Positions 33,565 through 49,488 of a stretch of DNA of 64,000 nucleotides are shown here, in pieces. Origin of the DNA: Cruorifilaria tuberocauda (Eukaryota; Nematoda; Chromadorea; Rhabditida; Onchocercidae); NCBI GenBank assembly GCA_013365365.1, contig JABVXU010000070.1, positions 62,001-126,000 of the forward strand. Direction: 5' to 3'. The position numbers and the translations under genes were made by a program. The notes below the pieces were generated by a model. That model was not told the origin of the DNA and did no database searches. It saw nothing but the letters and a program-made list of their open reading frames with translations. Within the stretch, counting starts at the first letter, position 1, and each line of letters begins with the position of its first letter.

Positions 33565-35569
33565 AAGTGCTGCACTTTCTTCATTATTCTTATGTAAAGC
33601 AAAGGCAATGGATTTCATTTCAGTATGTTTGCTTTGTAATAAGTAAAAGCTTGCTGACATTAGTGCTTCCTCATGGAATGCTTTATATTTCAGCGACTGT
33701 GAAATAATAAAGATATTTTTATATGATATCATCAAGTATCTCAAACATCTTGCCTACCAAAGGAATGAAACAGCAAGAAAAATGACCACTTTCATGATTG
33801 AAAAACATTTGATATAATGCCAATGCTCATGGTAATAATGATAATGATAATGATATGGTGATTAAGAGTATTCGATCACTCAGTGCATTCATAGTTTCTG
33901 ATGATAGCATTAATATTGTTCCGATATAATCATTTTAGATGAGCACTTTCAGAAAGGTTTACCAAGTAATTTATCAACATTTTTTACTTATTAATTTAAT
34001 GAATATGAAATGATGCTATCTAAGCTAACCTGAAACTTTTATGTCTAAATAGCATTTCACTTATTATCTCATTCAATATTGTAAGATGATTTCATTTAAG
34101 AACATTTTTTTCGTTTTGATCCTTCTACCCGAAAATTTCAGTGTGGAAAAGTTATGAAGTGATTATGCAACAAAATAAACAATTAACAGTAAAGTAAAAC
34201 AAAAAATAAATAATTATTGGGGATGGATTGCATTACTGGAATAGTATCTGTTGAGTGCATTCATTTAAAAGTGATGCATGAATGCAAGCATGAATCTCTG
34301 CAGGTATGCCGCAAGCCATTTTCTAGAAAAAAATCTTATTATGAAAAATCAATAATCAATAATCAGTGACAAATTATTTGCTTTTATTTTATTTGAATTT
34401 GCGTTTTAATCAACTAGAAATTTAAAGTTCAACAAGATATTGTTTGCGCTTTTATGTAAATCTCTCTGAAGCAAAATCTTACCACTTTAAAATAATTAAT
34501 TAACTAAATTTAATTAATGATCTTTGAACTCCACGTAGAAAGTTCAAGTATATATGTTAATCAATTCCTCATAAAGGAATTAATTTATATATATTGAAAG
34601 TAATGCTTCTTCATTTAGTGTAGCTGACTGATAAAAACAATGATTATACCTTTCATATATTTAAGGAATTTCTTATGAAAGATTATGCATTCGATGAAAT
34701 AATTCTTCTCGGTCTCTGATTATCAATATAAAGTAAATGGATCCTCTCGGGAAAATATAAAGGGGATGAGGAAAATGAATTTTCGAAAGAGAAATCCATT
34801 ACAATTTCATTGAACAGAAAGTGAAGAATTTCTTCGATTTAAGAAAAAAGATAAGTGGTGGAAAGATCGGAAGAAGTAGTGGTTGTCGTACATTTATCGA
34901 CGAAATTGTTTGCATAACACAGTCATTGTTACATACGATTGTCTTATTTTTCATTTGATACTTTAGCTAACATTTAATCAAAATTGATTTATTAGTTAAA
35001 ACGAATTAGAATAATGTTGTAATTTTGGAGAACTTTAATTGCAACTTTCAAGTTGAGAAGTTTAAATAACGGATTTCTTCGTATGAAAAACTAATGGAAT
35101 GAAATTTTTTCTCATGAATGAAACAAGCTGGAATAAAAGAAAACGCTGCACATTTTGTGATGAAAAAATTTAAAAAGGAAAATTTCAACTGTTAACAACT
35201 ATTTTTGGCAAATTAGAATTTATTTTCTTGCAATTACTGAAAATTTTTGTACACAGTAATGATTTTTTTTCTGTAAAATTTCTGTAAAATTCAAGAATTT
35301 AAGTTAAAAAAATTCTTAAATAAAATAGAAAACTATTTGCTTTTGAATTCAAAGATTACGTGCTAAAGAAGGCACAGAATTATTAAAAAATAAAAGATAC
35401 TATGATTGTACTTAAATTTAAAATCATCATAACTGGAGTGATCTTCCTGCACATCACCAAGAACTACCAAGGATAAATAACTGACCAATTTTTGATACAT
35501 GTGCAAAAGATGAACAGCATCTATAACCAAAAGTAAAGGAACCATTGTCAGCATCGTATCATGTGCTGT
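33565..35569 (-). CDS. Possible small two-exon gene, unidentified
   Basis: Two exon-like segments on the minus strand. The upstream one (about 35569-35480) follows a CTATCAACAG acceptor and carries an ATG at about 35554, with a very hydrophobic start (MLTMVPLLLVIDAVHLL) that could be a signal or membrane segment. The downstream one (33696-33565) follows an excellent TTATTTCACAG acceptor and reads as a helical, polar stretch (KAFHEEALMSASFYLLQSKH) ending CFGENC before TGA. Phase-0 donors (GTCAGT or GTAGTT) in the first would join them into roughly 80-90 residues. I do not recognise the product. The last exon could also belong to a longer gene whose other exons I have missed. Transcript support would decide. 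Confidence 0.3.
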
Positions 35570-35928
35570 TGATAGAATAAAAACTTTAAATATTTCTTAT
35601 CTTAGGATGTGGTATTTCATCAGTAACTACCTCTGTTTAATCTAAGCCATAAATTCCTGGGCATATATGGAATGTAATTAATATATGGGATCAATATGCT
35701 GACTGTGATTAGATTTTCATTAAAGTGATCAATTATTTTTAACAAAAATAAAAGAATTGAAAGATTTGTTGTTGTTTTTACCAGCAGCATAAATTCTATT
35801 TTTCATTTCATTTTACGAAATTTGATTCAGCATAGTTAATAATTCTCTTTTCACTCATACTTTCACATATTGAGAGAGAAAGAACGTGCACAATTAATAC
35901 CTCCTATAGTTTTCACCATCTTCATAAA

Positions 35929-35953
35929 ATGATAAAGGTAAAACCTTTATCAT
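35929..35953. repeat. Perfect 11-bp inverted repeat (hairpin)
   Basis: ATGATAAAGGT (35929-35939) and its exact reverse complement ACCTTTATCAT (35943-35953) flank AAA. It lies about 430 bp upstream of ucr-1, in non-coding DNA. Confidence 0.8.
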
Positions 35954-36370
35954 CCCTTCTTTTTCATTATATTATTATCATATCTTTACTTTGGACATTT
36001 CTATTCTTATTGAAACTGTTACAATACTTCACAAAACATTTCACCGTCCTACTTAAATGTTATTTATATAAATGAAATGTCTATCGGTGTTGGAAGTATA
36101 ACCGTTTTAAAACCTGTCTCAAAATACTTCATCAATAGGTAGATTTTTCTGCCTGTATGATAAAAACTGATTCAGAACTAGTCCGCGGGACGATTGGTTG
36201 CATTTTGAAGTGTGTAATCGAGCCATGAATTCTGAAATCGTTCATCTATTTATTGAAAGGAAGTTAGAACTACTTGGAGACGGACTTGATTAACGCAAAT
36301 ATAAGTATTTTTTTAGTGGTAGCATCAGAAGTAACTAAAGAATCGAACTTCAGCAATCATTAATTTGATA

Positions 36371-36378
36371 ATTTTCAG
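36371..36378 (+). promoter_or_regulatory. Likely spliced-leader acceptor of ucr-1
   Basis: ATTTTCAG two bases before the ATG at 36381, the standard nematode acceptor context. The short gap leaves almost no untranslated leader. Confidence 0.55.
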
Positions 36379-36380
36379 AG

Positions 36381-39300
36381 ATGTCATGGCGTTCAATATT
36401 GTGCACTACCTCCAAAGTATTCGTTATCTCTCATGGCTTGCATCTTTCGGTATATTCTCACATTTTGATATAATATGTTGAAAAATTTGAGGAATTCGGA
36501 ACATTTTGGCATCTTGACATCAGTGTATTTGCCGTTGATCTGCTTTTTAATTTTAATTTGTGGCACTATAGAGATATAAGTAGTAATGGCAGTATCATTT
36601 AGTACTGATTGGCATATCATTGTTTATTCAGCGAAACTTTAACAAACAGCGCTTTTAGAGGAACAGCATGGATTTTGATATGCTCGCTTTATTCATCAAA
36701 AATAAAAGACATTAGTTTTAATCACGAAATAAATGAAATAAGAATACGACAGAGAGTTTAAATATTTCATGATATGTGCAGTTATTCAATTCTTTAACGA
36801 TAATCATTATTTAGGTCAGGACGACAGCATCTTACGCATCACGTGATATATGGAATAATGTTTCTGCACCTAAAGTTACATCCTTGAAGAATGGATTTCG
36901 TATTGTTACCGAAGCTAACCAATTACCAACTGTCGCTGTAAGAACTGCTTCTACTTCCTCCAAATTTCAGAACCTGCATTCTTAATGCTACGATATTTTG
37001 TACATTCATCAGATTGTACTTTCTGCCTACCACAACATTGGCATAATTATTGATTTTTGAATATCACAGGTCGGCGTTTGGATCAATTCAGGAAGTCGTT
37101 TTGAAAGTGAGGCAAATAATGGAATTGCAAATTTCTTGGAACACATGATGTACCGAGTATGTCTGGCTTCAGAATTCATTAAAAAAAAGTTAAAAAACAG
37201 TTAAAAAAATGCAGTTAAAAAAATTTACTTTAATTAAATATTTTTACAGGGTACGGGGAAACGATCATCTGCAGAGCTGGAGATGGAATTGGAAAAGATC
37301 GGCGCAAGATTTGATTCATATACTTCTAGGGAGCATAATGCCTTTTATGTGCAGTGCTTGCCAAAAGACGTAGAAAATGGTATTTTTGTTTACAAAGTTT
37401 TCTTTAAATTCTTTACAGTTAAATGAAAGTTGGATTGAGCTTTTATCCAGCTATTAAATGTTTTTGGTTTGTGCAGTAGTGGCACTACTGGCCGATATTC
37501 TACAAAACAGTAAATTAGACCAAGCGGCTTTGGAAACAGAACGTACTCGAATTTTGTGTGAAATGAATAAAGTGGCTGAAGATCACAATGAAGTGGTTTT
37601 TGATTACCTTCATAGCGCTGCTTTCCAAGGAACACCTATGGCTAAATCTGTCTATGGTACGGAAGATACAGTAAGGTAAGTTTAATATATGTTCATAGAT
37701 GTTTCTCGTAGTGTTTCTTCTATTTCTAACTTTGAATTATGCATCAACCTTACTGAAAAATAAGCTTTGTTTCTAGAATGAATAAGTTACATCAAGATTA
37801 TTTTTATTCCAGAAAAAGTGAAGTAATAAAGGGCATAAGGAATTTTTGGAGATTAAAGAATTGTAGAATTTTTTTAGCCATTTGTAATTACATGTTTTCA
37901 GGAATGTGACACAAAGTGATTTGCACAAATATATAGATGCTCAGTACAAGCCATCTCGAATGGTACTGAGTGCAGTTGGTAACATTGAGCATTCCAAGAT
38001 TGCAAACCTAGCTGAACGATATTTTGGTAATCTTTCAACTGGCCAATCAGGAAATGCTTTTGGTTCAAAGGGAATTCGTTTCACGGGAAGCGAGGTGATT
38101 TCTAGCTTTAATAGGTGCAAGTGAATTCTATATACTTTTGAATATTGGATGTTGGAAACTCATAATTGGATAATCTTAATAGTGTTTGTCGAATTACATA
38201 TTTTTTTTGCTTTGTATTTCATGATTTAATCAACACAGTTTTTCAGTTTTTGTATCGAAATGATGATATACCTTTCATGTATGGCGCATTGGCAGTTGAA
38301 GGTGTTGGTTATGGCCATCCGGATGCTGTTCCATTAAAAATTGCGTGTACGGTAAGCGAAGCTACTTGTAATTGATTTCTTTGTCATTTTTCCGCTTTTG
38401 AAAGGTTGCACAAGAAAAATATCGTTATAAATTTTGCAGATGATTGGTGATTGGGATTGTACACAGTTGTCATCAACCAATGCCCCCACTTCTGTCACAC
38501 AGAAAATCTCTACAGGCTATGGTATGCATCAGTTGAAATCGTTTTCTATCAATTATGGTGACTGTGGTTTGTTTGGATTCTATGTCGTTATGGACGGTAA
38601 TGATGTACCATCTACGACATTCGGTATGAAGGAAGTTATTCGGGGTTGGTGAGTAATCATTTAACTTCAGATTAATAGTTTTGACTAAAATACATCATCC
38701 TCAGAGGATGATTTTGCATTTACGATAAGCGATCGGAATCTAATTTAATAGGTACAATGATTTTATTGTAAATATGGAAAAATTTCGAACTTAACATGAT
38801 CACTATTTGTTTATTATCAGTACTATTTATTGAGAAATTTTAAGGAAAAAATTGACCATAGGAGTATCTGAAGAAGAAGTTGAGCGGGGCAGAAATATGT
38901 ATAAAACAATAGTATTTTCGACATTGGAATCAAGTATTACACGTGCTGATGATATTGCTAAGCAGGTGTGTAAAATATTTCTTAGTGATTAATTCACTTC
39001 ATGTTTGAAAACTCTGGTAATACTTAAACTCTGATAGTAATTAATTTAATCATTAATTTTTGTTTAGTTGAATATTTCATTTATTGATTAATTTATTTTA
39101 TGTAGACTACTTTCAGCAGTCAGTGTTATTTATTCTTCAGTTTTTCAGCATTGAACGATAGTTAAATAATAAAATACAGCAACTACACATTATAAAATTC
39201 GATTTTTTATATGAATAGTATATTTTTTATAGGTTCTATATACTGGTACCGTACAATCATTGTCCGATCTCGAAAATTCTATTGAAAGTGTAGATAAGAA

Positions 39301-39552
39301 TGCAATAAGTGAAGCTATGGACAAACACGTTTATGATCGAGACTTTGCGGCTGCAGGAGTTGGTATGCAATGCTTTTTTCACAATCATTATAAATCATGT
39401 TTACGAATTGGAAATTATGAATTATTTTCCGATGATTCTTTGGAATTGATCTGTCGTTTTGAAAACTGCAAATTGATTTTTTTACAGGACGCACCGAAGC
39501 CTGGCCAGATTACTATCAAATGAGAATAGGCATGAGTGCTTGGCGGTTATGA
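36381..39552 (+). CDS. ucr-1: Ubiquinol-cytochrome c reductase core protein 1 (complex III)
   Basis: Eleven exons: 36381-36449, 36815-36937, 37070-37156, 37250-37379, 37477-37675, 37902-38094, 38247-38351, 38440-38648, 38845-38965, 39233-39362 and 39488-39552; 476 residues. The first 35 or so residues are Arg/Ser-rich, like a mitochondrial presequence. Two M16 peptidase-like lobes follow ([30 protein letters not shown], then RMVLSAVGN). The zinc motif HxxEH of mitochondrial processing peptidase reads NFLEH: the first His is Asn, so this is the non-catalytic core subunit rather than MPP-beta. The C-terminus ([14 protein letters not shown]) also matches core 1. The protein sits on the matrix face of the bc1 complex. 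AATAAA lies at 39646, and isp-1 begins about 200 bp later on the same strand, suggesting an operon. The exon 9 acceptor (TTTTAAG) is slightly atypical. Confidence 0.94.
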
Positions 39553-39645
39553 AATAATAGTGTAGTTTTTTTTAGTTGTATATTTTCGATATTCCAGCAA
39601 TATTGTTGTCTGTATTATTCTATAGAATCATTTTTTATTTAAGCG

Positions 39646-39651
39646 AATAAA
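39646..39651 (+). terminator. Polyadenylation signal of ucr-1
   Basis: AATAAA, 94 bp after the ucr-1 stop and about 200 bp before the isp-1 leader acceptor. Confidence 0.6.
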
Positions 39652-39840
39652 ATTTTTAACTGTATCAGGCTGCTGTTATGCGTTCTCTGTTTCATTTTCT
39701 GCTTTCTATCGAAAAGATGTATAAATATTAATCGGGCTCTAAAGAATTTCATTTATTTGTGACCATTCTTGCTTGTGAATTTCAGTGAAATACATTGTTT
39801 AAATTTTTCTTTTTCTCGCAGCTCGTGGGTAATCCCTAAA

Positions 39841-39852
39841 TTGCAATTTCAG
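39841..39852 (+). promoter_or_regulatory. Likely spliced-leader acceptor of isp-1
   Basis: GCAATTTCAG followed by a 15-base leader and ATG at 39868. Together with the close upstream gene, this is the expected arrangement for a downstream operon gene. Confidence 0.55.
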
Positions 39853-39867
39853 GTACTACTAAAAATT

Positions 39868-41628
39868 ATGACGACTCTGGTGAGAACTTATCAAGCATCT
39901 TTAAAGAGGGTGATGTTTCCTTTTGTATATTGTTTTTTACTATCGATAATGAAACTTTAGTAGTAAGAACCATGTTTTCTATTCTCCTAGTCTTTTTCAG
40001 TGTTTTCTACAGTAGGCAGGGAAATTATTTAAAGAAACAAAATTATCAAAACATTTTTTTAAGAAAAATATATTTTCTTGCAATTCGATTTTTCTGCAGG
40101 TGTGTGGAAGTAAACCGTTTGGATGTTTGATAATATCGGTCTCCAGAAAGGATAAGAATGACTCTATTCCGTCGATAATATCATCCTGCCGAAATTCGCT
40201 ATCTTCAGGTTACATGTTATCTACGATGTCTGTTAAGAGAATTACAGGTTAGTGAGGAATATAGATTAATTTATGTTTTACTTGAACTTAGAAAAACAAT
40301 CCTGCGTTATGGTCCTTATCCGATGTATCATTCATCCTGAATTCCACTGAACATTGACCTTAGTTCAGAATCGCCTACAAATATGACAACTGTATTTTGA
40401 TATACAAAAAGGGTTAAATTTCATGACATTCAGTGAATGACTGAAATTCAGTTCACTAGTAACTTTTACTAGTGAATGACTAACTTACTTGTATATTTCG
40501 TTTAATCCACTTTTTCCAGCAACATCATGTCGTTTAATTCACACCGATGTAACATTTCCGAAATACCATGACGATGAACGATCGAAGGTAACCTGTGACT
40601 CAAGGAAAGCGGCTAGAGATACTGAGGATTACCGCCGTGCAACAGCCCAAGGACTTTTGTTGGGAGGTCAAGTCAATTCTATCTCATTAACATTTTGCCA
40701 TTGATTCTAAAAGTTCTTTTCTTTATAAATTTTCTGTGATGTTACTGAGAATAATTTACAGTAAGCGGAGCAATTTATCTCTATATGGCTACAAAGGCTT
40801 TACATGTACTTGTCATTTACAAAAACGTACCGGCAGATAAGTTAGCTATGGCAAATACCGAAATTAATCTGGATGATGTTCCTGAGGGACAGGTTAGACG
40901 AAACAAATTTGGATAAATCGCTATTCGATTATTTTTCATTAGTAGAAAATCTTGAAATTCAATGATGCTTTTTTACAAAAATCTCCATCAGAATTCTTTT
41001 TCGAAATATTTTAGTGCAAAACATATGTTTGGCGTGGGAAACCGTTGTTTGTGGCTCATCGTACTCAAGATGACATCGAAAAAGCGAAAAATGTGAAATT
41101 AAGCGAATTACGCGATCCACAGACTGATGATGAACGAGTAAAGAAAGATGAATGGCTTATAACTATTGGGGTTTGCCCTCATCTTGGATGTGTTCCGATA
41201 GGTTCGAGTATTTCCTATATTATGACTAATTTTAATTTCTAAAGAATAGTTTAGTGATCAGACTTAGTTAGCAAAGACAGATTAAATATAATTTGAGTCT
41301 GGCTCAGTTACCATGTTTTGCAAGATCAAAACAGTCCATAATTTGTGTATAATCATGTTCCTATGGCTAAATGAGTTGCTGAAAAATCTATGAGGTATTT
41401 GTAAGCAAGTAAATCAATACAGAAAGCTGGTAAGTTATTATTAAATAAGCATTAATTATTAAACATAATTTTTTTTTTATAGCAGGAAAAGGAGATTTTG
41501 GTGGTTATTACTGTCCGTGTCATGGTTCAACCTTCGATACTTCTGGTCGTATACGTCTAGGACCCGCACCGACTAATCTTCAAGTGCCACCTTATCAAAT
41601 CGTTGATAATAAATTGATTGTGGGCTGA
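39868..41628 (+). CDS. isp-1: Rieske iron-sulfur protein of complex III
   Basis: Six exons: 39868-39879, 40100-40247, 40520-40666, 40762-40892, 41015-41201 and 41483-41628; 256 residues, near the family's 250-275. The first exon encodes only MTTL. A Ser/Lys-rich presequence follows, then a membrane anchor around [18 protein letters not shown], the flexible hinge and the Rieske domain. The 2Fe-2S ligands are present: C-P-H-L-G-C in exon 5 and C-P-C-H-G-S in exon 6, with the two Cys and two His ligands plus the disulfide pair. The third position of the first box is Pro where Thr is usual (CTHLGC). The protein transfers electrons from ubiquinol to cytochrome c1 in the inner membrane. It follows ucr-1, another subunit of the same complex, on the same strand. 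Exon 6 could begin at either of two AGs three bases apart; the first fits the family. Confidence 0.95.
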
Positions 41629-43852
41629 TGTATGGAAAGCGTAACCAATTATATGAATGAAGTTTTAACGTTTGTAGGAATTAACCTTGTCATTTCACAC
41701 CACATTTCGGAAAAGAGCAAAGGATAGAATGTATTAGTCCTTGTTTTAGTACTCTATTTTTGTACCTCATGTTTTCTATACATTTCTTCATGCACTGATT
41801 TTACAGCTCAGACTCGTGCAGGTAGTTATATAAACTGCTGCTGCAATAGTTGCATGGTATTTGCTAAAAACTTCTGGTCCTAACTATTAAAGTTTCTTTT
41901 TTCATTTCGTTGATCTATCAATTTTATTGTGTAATTTTTACTAGACATAGGGATGTCGCTTTAATTGCTCGATACATGACTTTCTTCCAATTAGTTAGAG
42001 ATAGATGATTTGCATAAAGCGGTCAATGATGAGTTATTGCTTGACATTTTGCTATACACGGAATAAAGGAGTCCGTCCGTTGATTGTGTTCTTTAGTGAA
42101 AACTTGTTTTTGGCGGTGAGCGAATGAAAAGTTGCAGTGCAATGGGAGCTGCGTGGAGTGATACCGCTGAAGAGTTCGTATAAGGTGCAGTCGTTCAGTA
42201 GAAGTTCTCCATTCGACCGCAGTTTCCCTTGCTTACATTGTCTTTCTCTCCTTTTATCATTTTTTTAGATTCTCCGATTAATAGTTGCACACTACTCATT
42301 TAATTCCACTTTACCATTCCTCAACTTACTATTCCAGTTTCCTAACAACTCTTTATTCATTACCACGCCATAGTATACATAAATTAGTTCATTAACATAT
42401 TTAATAAATCATAAGTACGGTACCTCAAGGCTTTCATGAATTCAGGTATTGAGAAGCATAAAGTCTCTGGGTTGCTGACACAATATGTGTTTCAAAGGTT
42501 ACTGTTGTTGAGTTCAGCCCTCTCAAACTATTCTAACGTCTCTGAAGACTATGGTGTCAGCAGAGACATTTAGCATGGCATGTGATCTGGAGGTTTACTG
42601 GAAGGGAAGTTATGTCTTCTATGGTTTAGTCCTCTAGCTATTGCTCTCTCTTCTTTAGTAGCTTATCTCCATATTATTTATCCATTAATAAGAAAATCTA
42701 TTCCGGGGAATTCCTATTTTCCACCTGATTTTTTGATATGGATTTTTCTATGTGTGAAATAGATTTACAAATACATATATAATAAAAAGTAATTCAGCAA
42801 CCGCCGAAATAGTTTATTTGATTGTATAGAGAAAATAATGAACATAAAAATACTTTTTTCTGAAGTAGTCAAGGAAATTTTTTATCTAGCGTGGTGACGA
42901 ATGCAATACTGAATATGTGTAGAAACCTCCGACATCGTTGCAAATGAAGTTGGTATTTTGCAGTTCGTCAAAACATCTGGTCAATGGGTCAGCGTAGTAA
43001 TAAGCAATCACCAAAAAACTTTGGAATTTAGATATACTAGATAATTCAAAAAAGTTGCATAAGATTGTATCAAAAAAATCTTTGCAAAATGTTTTGTTTT
43101 ATTATCCCTTATAGTATTCTCCAGATACTGTTCGTGTATAAATTCAGGAAAAGTTTTTGATAATTGTTGACTAATTGATCAATAATTAAATATCTCATAT
43201 GTGTAGCAAATGATAAAAGTAAAAGGATGTTCGTACTTTTTCTAAGAATTGGAAACTGGAAATCGGCTTTTTCTGCTCTTTCTAAGATAATTCCAAAGTT
43301 AGAATTATAGTTATGATGTACTTAAAGTTCTTAAATTCTCAGAGGTTTGAAATTACGTGCTTAGACATATATTTGCGCAGTTAATATCGTTAGCAGTTAA
43401 ACCCGAACTTAATCAGTTTTTAATTTAATTTGCTGCTCTTTTTCATCTTTTTGTCGTTGTCACTGTGTAGTAAATTTTCGGATCATCTATATGAGCAAAA
43501 TTAGATGCTAAAGGTTTCCACGAAACTTGACTATAGAATTTCAGCTTCACAGTTCTTTTTTTGTAAACGATCTTAAGTAACTGATTTTAGATGGTAAATG
43601 GAAAAAAAATACCATTCTGTTTACTGCCTTTCATGATCACGCTTAATTAGTTATATTCTCATTTACCGTTTTTCGTGCTGTTCCTCAAGATCATAGTTTG
43701 AGATTGATTTGTCAATTATTTAGTTAATGTAGCTTTCGTCGTTTAATAAAGAATGATAAAGAACTCCTGACCAAAATAAATTTTTTGACAAGTAAAATGG
43801 AAATCATAATATTCAGATTTTCAATAGTTGCTCTAAACATGTTTTAGGATGC
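41629..43852. other. Non-coding interval downstream of isp-1
   Basis: 2.2 kb holding the isp-1 3' flank and the upstream region of the R3H gene. No open frame or exon-like segment could be supported on either strand. The R3H gene start follows a GTTTTAG acceptor at 43841-43847. Confidence 0.5.
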
Positions 43853-47853
<4,001 letters not shown>

Positions 47854-49488
47854 TTTAATGTTTCCAAATTTTTAGGAATTTCGTCATCAAGTAGCTTTTC
47901 TTATACATATGATTATATACATATGGAGTTTCTGCCTCTCAGAAGAATTTAAATTATTTAGTACCTTAATTTAATTTTGAGAATCGTATTCAGTTGAGCT
48001 GTCAGAAATTAATTCTAAGAGAGCATACGAATATCGCATAAATCCAACTATTAATGTAAAAATGTACAGACCAATAAATTTTTAGTTTTCATTTTTATTA
48101 CTTTCTTGCTGCTCTCTTACTATGCTATCATCGGCACTTTTTAAAATTACTTTTTTTATTGTTTTTTCACTTGTAATAGTTGCACATGTCTTGAAACCGG
48201 CCGTATTTTCTTATGAATGCTATCATGGTAAGTGTTCCTTTATTACTTTGTAGTTAAGAGAACATCACAATATCTCTGCTTAACTTTGCAATATTGTTAC
48301 GAATGCTTTTGGTGTTAAAAAAGATTTTAATGAATCAATCGAACTTCACATAAGTTGATAACATTGTCAAATGTTCTGTCTGCTTTCCGAAAATATTGAA
48401 TTTCTATAATCAACTAGAAATGAGAAGATATTTATATAACAGCTATGAATAGCTGTAACGTATTTGGGCATATTTCAGTTTGCACTCGTTCATTTAAGTT
48501 TCTGGAAGAGAAGCATTAATGACTAATAACTGAATTTTTCAAAGTTTTCTCTCATAGAAATAAGAATGTTTCTTTCCGGTGCTGGTATTGTTTCTTTTTC
48601 TTTTTGAACATGCAAATGTTTTTTGGTGTACTATGCTAGCTGAAAATCAACTTCTTGTGTTGTGCCGAACTCTAGTAATGATTTATTATTTAAATTTATA
48701 CAGGAGGAAGTTTTGCTTTTAATTTTATTATATTTCTTTTTTGTTTTATAATCTTTGTTTGAATACTATTCAGTACTATTAGCACAGATTGTTTGAAGAT
48801 TTTCTCATATTTAATTACTATTGAGCCATGTTAATCTGCTGTACTCAAGAATATTTTGTCTATATTTGTTAGGAATACTAGTAAGATGGGAAAGCTTTGA
48901 TTATAATATTGTTTTAGTTTCAATTTTTATAAAGCATGGTTTCTCGTCTTTTGTTAGATTTCTAGTCTATGCTCAAAATACGGATCCTTTAAATACGGTA
49001 TGTTCATAATGTGGTTGCTTTGTTTCGTCCCTTCCTGAAAATGGATCATTTGTTTCTATTTTGAAATTATTACAATTTTCATGTTACGATAAACATGCGC
49101 ATTTTGATTAGAACCTTTTGGACAACAATATATGGCTACATTAACTACCGGTTATTTGGAAGTGTAAATAACAGTTAATCGTCTTCATGACGATGTTACC
49201 TATTCAAAGTCTGCGAAGCAAAGCGAAATAAGTAAGCCTGAGAAGAAATCCTGGAACTTGAAAGAAAAAATTACATGTTTAGTTGTTTGATACTAGTATG
49301 GCACGCGTAATGTCATCTGAGCGCTTTGCGGACCTTTGTAAAGCATTTATATCTATAAACTGTGGTGTTAATTATTGAGTTCACTTCTATTCAATGATTT
49401 GCTTGGTGATTTTTTCTGTTTAAAATTTTCATGATGAAATAATATGTTTTGAACGAAGCTTTATATTTACGTCTTTAAACTTTTCAGG
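47854..49488. other. Interval between the R3H gene and mrpl-18
   Basis: Mostly non-coding, with the R3H polyadenylation signal at 48073. One exon-like segment (48180-48229) has a good acceptor (TTGTAATAG) and donor (GTAAGT) but no identified parent gene. Confidence 0.4.
48073..48078 (+). terminator. Polyadenylation signal of the R3H gene
   Basis: AATAAA about 220 bp after the stop codon. Confidence 0.55.

Noticed and set aside
36393..36620. 75-codon minus-strand open frame
   Set aside because: It overlaps the ucr-1 leader exon, which fits splice signals and frame on the plus strand.
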